Shown piece after piece: positions 14,401 through 24,600 of a stretch of DNA of 64,000 nt. Source of the DNA: Liolophura sinensis (Eukaryota; Mollusca; Polyplacophora; Chitonida; Chitonidae); contig NC_088302.1 of NCBI RefSeq assembly GCF_032854445.1, forward strand, positions 10,657,338-10,721,337. Direction: 5' to 3'. A program made the translations under genes and the position numbers. Each line of letters opens with the position of its first letter. The first letter of the stretch is position 1. The notes under the pieces were generated by a model, which ran no database searches, was not told where the DNA came from, and was given only the letters and a program-made list of their open reading frames with translations.

Positions 14401-15552
14401 TGTTTCAGAGTGGAGAGGCGGCGGTTCATGTGCGGCACGCTATGGTTTCAGCCAGGTCGTGGAGTACCTGTGCTCTCAGGGAGCCGATGTGGACCTACAG
14501 GATAGTGTAAGCTCTTGTCTGACTTAATTGGTTGGAATTGTATATCACGATGTTAACATTTCATAGGTAAAAGAATTCATCTGCATACAATTATGTTCAT
14601 CAGAATTGCTCCGATGCAGATTTGTGACCCAGGAACGTGCATATTGTAAACTGGCCTATAAAGTTAAAAGGTTTGTGAGAATGCTTATAGGTGATGAGGT
14701 GTGGGGATTCCAGAGTCCACCACCTTTGAACTGAATTATACTGCAGTATGGCTGAAAATATTTACAATGCAAATCAAGGTATTGAAATGCTTTGGTAATG
14801 TTGTAACGTAATGCCCAAACTTGTCACAAGTGTTTGAAGAAACAGTCTGATAGATTAAGGGCTTGAAGAGGGCCAATTTGGCCATTTGGCAATTGGTCTA
14901 TCAGGGTGTAAGCTCCAGTCGAGCTTGCTCATCTCTTCACTTGGCTGCAGCTTTAGGTCAGGAGGAAATCACCAGGTACTTTGCAAAACTCACTGGTTTA
15001 CTCCGAACACTCCAGTTCCCACTACCTATAGACATTGACCGTTAACATGTAAGTGATAAAACCTTGAGGGTGATGTTAAATACCAATCAGTGAAATAAAT
15101 AAATATGTAAATTGAAGAGCTCAGCAGATGTCTCCTTGTTATAAATAGTGTGCGGTTTTCATTACAGTTGGGTGAGACTGCCCTTCATAGTGCTGCCTGG
15201 CATGGCTTTGTGCCCATCATGTCTGCTCTCTGTGAGGCTGGCGCCGCCCTGGACAAGAAAAACAACGTAAGTTTTACAATGAATCTGTGTAATTTTTGCC
15301 ATTGATCCTTATCACAGTATTGTGGATATGAAGGGATGCATGTAGTTAGGTGGCTGTGTGTGAAAGTTTCACATTATTTTAATACTATTTATTTTTTCTC
15401 CAATTTGGTCAAGGGTTCAAATCCATTATTTGGTGATTATTCTTTATAAAATGGATATCATTTGTATTTTTTGCTTTACCTTGGATTACATGGTTATTAC
15501 ATTGTATTGTAGTGTGTAGTGATGTTTGATGTTGTGTGGGTAGGGTTTTATA

Positions 15553-15612
<60 letters not shown>

Positions 15613-18600
15613 TACTAAAACCCTGTGTGTGTGTGTAGGTGTTAAAACCTTATGAAGGTGCCAGGTTATATTATGTGTTTTGATGTTAACTTTTACATTT
15701 TGTGGATTTTAGTATTTGTGGGTTAATGATTGTGAAGGTCGTAGTGTTAAATCATAACATTTTGTGTGTTGATCTTGTACAGGTAGCTAAAGATGTTAAT
15801 GCCAGGTTATATTGTGTGTGTGTGAGGGAGTGAGCAGTGATCTAGTGATCAGAGGTGTTGGCATTTCAGTCTCTAGGATACATGTGGTATGGGTTTAAAG
15901 CTGGACTTAAACAGGGCATAGCTGTAGATTTTCTCCACTCTCACTGCCTGTCTGACCTTGGTGACAATAAGGGATTTTGAAAAACATTTAGGCCATTTTT
16001 GCACCTCATCATTGGCTTGTTTTTCACAAATATGATATACATATCTATTCATCATATTTGGGAAGTTAGTCAGTAACTTGCCAAAGGTTTGTGGTTTACT
16101 CTGGTTTCCTCCAACCATAAAACTGGGTACCCCCATATAAGGAAATGTTTTTTTGTTTCTGGCATGGATTAAACATTAACCCAAGAAATAAATATATAAC
16201 ATGCAGATGGTTGTGGGTTTCGACAGGGCTTTGCTGGGTCTCTGGTCACCATAATGCTGGCCACTGTCATATAAGTGAAATATTCTTTTGCTGAAATGTA
16301 CAGCATGAAACATCAAGCAATCAAATAAGTAAATAAACATACTATTTTGTGTGCTGATGTTGTATAGGTTGGGCATTATTATGTGCACACTTACATGTAG
16401 GTGCTAATGTTGGTGTTGTACAGGAAGGGGATTATGATACTTACCTCTAGGTGCTAATGTTAGCTGATGTTTTGTGTTGATGTTGTACAAAAAGGGGATT
16501 GTAATACATATCTGTAGGTGCTAATGTTAGCTGATGTTTTGTGTTGATGTTGTACGAAAAGGGGGATCACAATACATATCTGTAGGTGCTAATGTTAGCT
16601 GATGTTTTGTGTTGATGTACAAAATGGAGATTATAATACTTACTGTAAGTGTTAATGTTAGACGATGTTTTGTGTTAATGTTGTACAGGAAGGGAAGTAT
16701 AGGTGTTAGAACCTTGTGACCGTGCTAATCTTCAGTGATGTTTTGCGTTGATCTTGCACATATGGGGGATTATGATACTTACCTCTACATGCTAATCTTC
16801 ACTGATGTTTTGTGTTGGTGTTGTACAGGAAGGGGATTACAATACTTACCTCTAGGTGCTAATGTTAGTTGATGTTTTGTGTTGATGTTGTGCAGGAAGG
16901 GGAGACGGTATTGCACTGTGCAGCAGTCCGGGGTAATCTGGATTGTGTAAAGGTGTTGCTAGATCACAACACACCTCTCAATGAAGTGGATAAGGTAACC
17001 TATTTCAGACTCTACCCTGATAGGGTTTTTTTTAACAGCATTTTGGCTTAACCAGAATTCTACATGATTAGTGCATTACGTGTACATTTGTATTGTCATA
17101 AACCATGGGGACCTCTTGAAAGTGAAATACATTTGAGTACAGCTTAAAACATTAAATTTAATAAATAAATCAACTTTTTAAAAAATCTTTTATGATTTAG
17201 AACTATGAAAATGGTCTTAAGACTATTTATAACTTAATCTGATCATCGTGCCAAAAAAAAAAAAATAAGAAAATTCTTAAATCTCTAAAAGATCTAGATT
17301 TGTTTTAATGTTTAAAGTCTTACCTAAGTGTAAAATAAATGAAAATGTTAATAAGGCAGTGGATGAATTCGGATTGTTAAAACTGTTTAACACTGTTTAG
17401 ATATTCCACAAGAGTGTTTGCATGTTCTTTTCAGAGAGGAAGTACAGCCCTACACCTGGCCTGTCGTCGGCACCATACCTCCATAGCCCTGCTACTCCTC
17501 CACGCAGGCTGTGAGATGGACACTCTTGATCAAGTACTTTAGTATTATCACATGCTTGTTGAGATAAATATACTCTCTGTGGGAGCTATTCAGCAAGGAA
17601 TATGTATTTATTATCTACTGATTTACTGTTTGGTTTATGGCCAAGGGTGTGGCAGTGACCCAGAAGCCTCTCACCAATGTGGTCACTGTGAGTTCAAGTC
17701 CAGCTCATGCTAGCTTCCTCTCAGGCCATACCTGGGGAGGTCTGTCAGCAACCTGCGGATTGTTTTGGATTTTCCCAGGGCTTTGCCCGTTTTTCCTCCC
17801 ACCATAATGTTGGCCACCGTTCTGTTAGGAAAATATTCTTGAGTACGGCGTAAAACACCAATCAAATAAATAAATAAATAGGTGGTTTGGTTGATGGGGT
17901 GGAGGATTTAAGGGTATGCCTTGAGATTTCACATCCCAAAAAATTATCGCCTCACAAGCAGCTCTGGTATCTTAAAATAGATCAACATTATCAAATGCTA
18001 GTCTTTAGACAATAATCAGCATTGAGTTTTTTTTATATAATTAGGGTAAAAGTGGTTTTGTCAGTGGTTCCTTGAATGGCCCAAGTAGTTGTTATATTGT
18101 ATCGTAAAGGTGATAAGGGTTAAAGTGATAAATGAAAATTTCAGATGATACTTTCCAGGAAATCCATTTTTACTCCTGTTTGCCTGATGAACGCTTTTCT
18201 TCTTTATCCGATCTGGACTATACTTCCTATTACATCAGTACATGCAGCCAGTATGTCAGTACATCTCTTAATCATACTCTTAATCACTGTTAAATAAAGT
18301 CATTAAAATGCTTAACCCAACTGTTACAGGATGGAGAAAGTGCACTTCACGCTGCAGCCTCTGAAGGCCTGCTAACTGTGGTACAGACCATGTGCGCGTT
18401 TGGCTGTCGTGTAGATATAGCCTGTCAGGTGGGTGGTTTGGGTCATATTACTTTAACATTGTCAAATATTCTGATAAAAATGTTTATCCTGTTTTACCTG
18501 TTGTCACAGTTTGTACTCAAAAGCAGAAATTGTGACTGTCATTTAAGGTACTTGAGTTTGTATTTTAAGTACTTGAAAGTACCTGAAAAGTCTTTGAATT

Positions 18601-21600
18601 TTTTTGGCTGTCAGGCATGCGAACCCTGGATAAACTACAAAAAATAAAATAAATAATATGCATTAAATGAAATTGTAGACCTGAATAGTAAAATGTTTTC
18701 AGAACCCATCTCTAAGCCTGCTTGGTACTGCTCAGAGAAACTGATGTTGAATTTTTTGAAATATGACAGTTTTTTGTGATGGGACTATATCTGTATGTTA
18801 TTTTGTGTTCACAGGGTTTCACAACACCGCTGCACTATGCCAGTCGTGCAGGCCATACAGAAATCGTGAGGTGTCTACTGTTATCAGGGGCCAACCCAGA
18901 CCTAAAAAACAGGGTGAGAACAGAACACCATTACAACACTCTTCATGCACAAATACACAATCCTTGCTGGCCAAGTGGTGTAATGGGATCTACAAGAAGA
19001 ACACTAGCCCTTGACCCACAAACTTTGAGATATCTTTACATCTTGAATGCTTGAATGCCACCTAGCAAAGTGTTTTCTACTGGCTTCTGCCTGGTTACCT
19101 CCACAAGACAATTTTGTCAGAAGTTAAATGTTCTTGAGCAGCACACAAAGCTTCAGTCATGTAAATATTGCTGCATCCTGAAGTTTGATGTGTAAAAAAT
19201 GCACTTTCATAAAGATTATAAAGCCATACATTTTGTGCCAAGAAACTAATGAAACTGACAAAAAAGTCTTAAAATGGTCCTATAAGGTCAATTAATCAAT
19301 GAGAACAAAGCAAAATGTGCTAATTTTAGGGGAAATACAGTGAATGAATATTCATTCATACCACTAAGCATTCTAAACATTTAACCTTTATAAAAAATAT
19401 AACCACATATATCCACTGGCCTAACATGAGCATTTATGTTAAATTCATGTAACTCAGTGCCAAATATTATATCATCACCTGCTATTATTGACTAACTTTC
19501 AGGTGCCTCTTGTCTCTTTAACACATTGTACTACTAGTCATGACATTATATAAAATATTTCTTTGATGTTCAAGTTCTCTGTGAATCTGTGGTTTGTTGT
19601 ACAGGATGGGGTAACTGCTGAGGTCATGGCACTGGCGCAGGGATATAAAGATATTTCTGAACTCTTGAGCAAAGTCAAAGCAGTAAGTAAAAGATGATAC
19701 AATGACTTACAGTTGTGCAAAGAAGTTAATGATCATTTTTCAAAGAGAACATGACTTGAAATTGCCATTTAAAAAAAAACAATTTCTTACGGTCTTCTTA
19801 AACACTTCAACAAAATTTTTGGTTCTCTGACAGTTTTGTCAGAATGTTTCTCCCTTCCAAGCTTATCGTTTCTGCTTAATGTCAAGCTAAAATATATTTT
19901 GTGGCACGTGCTTAATTATTATTGTTAGTTTAATAATTACTACGGTAAATAATAGCCTCTTTAGATCCTATGGAATCTTTCTTTACCCAAAAGGTACTCA
20001 GGTTATTATTTCTCTTTCAGGATCGGCGGGAAAATTTCATCCAGCAGCTTCTACCAGCCACAAAGCCATTGTCATGCATCAAGTTAAAGGTGATGGGGTC
20101 GACGGGAGTTGGCAAATCTACGCTGATAGAGAGCATGAAGTGTGGCTTGTTAAGTAGCTTCTTCAGGCGCAGTAGGTCCAACACCAATAATACAACAGCG
20201 TCTCACAGAGGTGAGCGTCCATTGTGTTTCAATAGCCTATGTAACAGGGTGAGATATAAACGCTATCTACTTCGGGGCTGGAGGGAATTTCCCTTTAGTC
20301 TAGTGGTAGAAGCTTGGACTCCAAACCCAGAGATCGCGGGTTCAAATCCCCGGCTGTAAGCTCCATCACGCTTATATAAATAGAAAAACTAAACTAATAA
20401 TTACATAATTATGTATTTTTTACTTAATTTTCTTAATGTCCTTACATTAAGTCACCTCATCAAAGTTAAAGCTTTTTTGAGATCATATTATTGCAATAAC
20501 TTTAATAGATATGTTTAAAGAGCCCACATTGACTCCCAATATTTAAATATTTAATCAGATCCTTACTGAGCTGTACTCATTGGAATATAACCTATTTATT
20601 TGTTTTATTGGAGTACTCTGGTGAGAATATTTCACGTATACACCGGTGGGGAATATAACATGTGACAGTATAAGACGGATTAATGTTTGTCTGTGTGTTC
20701 ATGTATCAGTCAGCATGGTATTTTACTTACGTACTGAATTGTTTATAGAGGCTTAAGTTGAATATATACATGATTAAGCTTTAACATATTTTATGGCTTA
20801 AACACGGTTTCAAGTCAAGTCAAATTTTATCCAAGGTATTATTGCTCTCATGGTCTTTGTCATTTTTCTTGACAGTTAAGAGTAAGATATCTCGTCAGTT
20901 TAGTTTACCCACACCACTGAACTACTCCCTGGGCAACACAAACTATACCAAAGGTGTGGACATCCAGCAAGTCAACATTTCAGGTGAGTGAGATTTTGTA
21001 CCTCTAGGTTTGGCTCTAAACATTTACATCAGGTAATCTGTCTTACCGACCAGCAGATATCAGAAATTATAACATGTGATTGGTTGATTGTTTTAGCCAA
21101 TGGCTAGATACTAGTTTTGTTCTTTTTTATTCATTTTGTTTTATTGAACATGTTTTTTCACACATACTATATATTTATTTGATTGGTGTTTATGCCGTAC
21201 TCAAGAATATTTTACTTATATGGTGGCGGCCAGCATTATGGTGGGGGGAAACCGGGCAGATCCCAGGCTAAACATACGACCATCTGCAGGTTGCTGGAAG
21301 CCGTCCTACGTATAGCCAGAGAGGAAGCCAGCATGAGCTGGAACTCACAGAAACTGCATCGGTGGGAGACTCAGCCACTATTTTCACATATCACACAATA
21401 TATTAAACATGTTTTAGTGTATGAAGACAGGTTTTATTAAACACAGACAACAACAAAAAACAAGGTAACCATAGAAAAATCATACCTGAATATTGATGTG
21501 TATGTAGTTTGTAAGCTTACATGGATTTTCTGCATGGCAGCCTTGGTTTGAATTTCCCTTTTCTTATACTGATTTATTGTACACTTATTTCTCTTAATTT

Positions 21601-24600
21601 ATCATATCTGCAAAACTAAAAAAAAAGTTTGTAGAGATCTATGGTGATTTATTCACATGGAATCAAGGTAAATTCAGTAATGTTGGTCCAGTATACAAGT
21701 CTTGTGATTGGTCAGTTTTGTAGATCATTGAATATTTATATTGATTGACAGGCCTTGGGGAGATGAGCGTGTGGGATTTCTCAGGTTACCAGCCTTACTA
21801 CATGCTGTACGACCACTTCCTGGGGGATGTCAACTGTATCCACACAGTAGTTTTCAGCCTGGCTGACCCTGCAGACGAGCAGATGGCTCAGGTCATGTTC
21901 TGGTTAAACTTCATCAAGGCTAGGATACCACCCCAGGAGCCACTAGGTCAGTTGTAGTATGTGTGTATAGGGATGTTGAAAATATAAAAAGGCAAGTAGC
22001 AGGCTCCAGAAGGCTGTATACTGCTTTATCTGTAGCTATCTACTTTGGATACTCTGATCATTTAAACCAATGGTAATTGTGCTTTCCAGTGACCTGCCCA
22101 CTTTTGAGCTCTGACCTCTTCTCTAAAGGATATTATGGTACAGACCGGCAGGCATCAGTGAAAATTTCATCAAGTAATATAAATTGTAATTGATTACATT
22201 TGACAGGAGTGGCCATCTTATTTACATTTTTGGGTTTTGGTGAACATAAATGTTTTGGAGAAATAATCCGATAATATGACTTCATAAGAAATAAGTACAG
22301 TATGCACTATGGCATAAAACAGGGTTGGTGCTTGTTAAGTTGTACAGGTTAGTATTGATATTGTCATGTGTATTCACATATTTGTAGAAGATAAAAATGA
22401 TTGATGGGTTTAAAGGAAAAGACCTCTAAAACTCGAGGTAGGCATCACTAAATAGACCACTTAAAACTGTGCATCAGTATACTTTCATTTCTTTTTTTTT
22501 CAGTTTTTGTGAAAAGAGTCAATTGTGCTCAAACATTTGAACTCTAAGGTGGGCTTTATAGACCATACAATCAGAGGTTAGGAACTCTGGCATCACGGGA
22601 AGTTTATGCAATGCTAATCTGGACTCTGAATGTTGGAATAACTCTTTTTTACCTATGAGTAAAACATTGCTGAAATAATGTTCCCAAAAATTCTTTCCTT
22701 CTGGTGAAGAGGAAGAAAAGATGATATGACACCAGAGTTCCTAGATACTGTCAGTATGGTCGATAAAGCTCACCATAGTATTCAGATGTTTGAATGCCTT
22801 TCAACACTGAAAATATAAATGAAAAGTATTTTCATCGTTTTCAGTTGTCTGTATGATGGACCTTACGTTATAGTTTAGCTTTCGTTTACTTTAAACTAAT
22901 TGTGGCTTTAATGCTGCTATTCCACAGGGTATTGTGGGCGGCTTCCTAACTTCCCCAAGGTGATCCTAGTGGCGACCCACGCTGATCGGGCAGGGTGCGT
23001 GAAGAATTCCCGTGGGGAGTACGCCAGTAAGGAGGGCAGTCACATCCTCTCCAGGGTCAAGGACATCTTCATGGCTGACCTTGACATCTCCGATCGTCTG
23101 TTTGTTGTGGATGCACAAGCTGCCTCAACAGCTGAAATCAAAGCTCTCAAACTTCACATAGCTGATCTCAAGAGTGGAATCATTAAGGTATGTTAACCAT
23201 AGTTCTGTTATGTAGATTAGAGGATTATCTGTTTTGAGTTAATCGAGGTAACGAGCTAGGTGTCTGGCTACTGTACACATAATTGTTTATATTTATCATC
23301 TGTAGGATGTGATATGTTTGGAAACAAGAGTATAAATTTGGTTTGAATTGGTACTTCCATCTGCACATGTATGTCCTCAGAAGTGATTTGCTTAATCAAA
23401 AAATGAAAAATGTAGAAAATACATAATCTAGACCAAGTATAATGAAATAATAATGAAATAAACTGATTAATTCATCGATATCTAGTCAAAGTTAAATTGC
23501 TCACATGAAGGGGAGTTTCTGGAACAACTTCATATGTGCTCAATCTTTATTAAGCCAGTTTAATGCTTGGAGTGTGACATAAAGCACTCCCAGTTAGGAA
23601 AGCAGAAATTAGCTCAAGTTAATTAAAATTTTAGGTTCAACTTTAGTCTAGATTTTGTTCAAGTGCTGTTGAAATTTACAAGAACATTACATAATACTGC
23701 TGACAAAGTTAGTATTTGTTCTCATGTTTCATTCATGACAGTCCCTTGAGAAAGGGAATGGCTTTTTGGATGCCATGCTTGCTCAGCTGCCATCATGGAG
23801 GAGGTCATCCTCATCATTTCCTGTGTTGTCATGGCAACGGTTTGTGGATTACGTCCGAGCAAAGGTCAACCCCTTAGCAGGAGAGGACCATCTGAAGCTG
23901 CTGATACAACAATTACAACTTACAGGAGAGGTAAGGCAGAAGTGTGTCCAAAAAAGTATACACTGAATATCTGCATGTAAGGGTAGGGTTGTGAAAGTCT
24001 TTTGGTACAAAGAGAAATTTGAAAGCCTTTACTAAACAGCTTTTTTGAGGTACAATCTGATCTTCTGGTAGTGAGAACCAATTTTGTCCCCATGCAGTGG
24101 AATTTCAAATGGTTTTACTTCAATGTCTGTAGGATTATTTCCATAGTAGAAATGATCACTTCCATTTTTGATAAACCAATTTAGACACATAATAAAAACT
24201 TTATCACTACATCAATTGGATTCAAACTCTTACTTATCTGTCTGTTTACCTGCAGCAGCTGAACAGAGAAGTTTGTGGTGCTTTGAGTGTTGATTACAAT
24301 CAATTTATGTGTGGCGTTAGTTTATTTGATGAAAAGGAAATTCATATTTGAAAATTTATCATACTGGCACCAGTTTGACCTCGGTTTTCATTGAAAACAA
24401 TTTATAAAATGGAAATCAGATTTTCTTGAACTTGAGTAAATTAAAAGTGAATTTCATATTGCAAAAGTTATCTGATTTGCAGCTGTAATTTATAGGTGCG
24501 TAGTTTTAAGTTGTATGAGATTTAAATTTCATTTCGTATTTGTGCTAAAGTTATGAGTTTTGCCACTGTATATTGGAGATATGGAACCTCAGCACTGCTG

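Noticed and set aside
20290-20360. Functional tRNA-Trp gene
   Set aside because: A-box and B-box are present, but the acceptor stem and the outer T-stem do not pair; treated as a pseudo-tRNA or SINE head.
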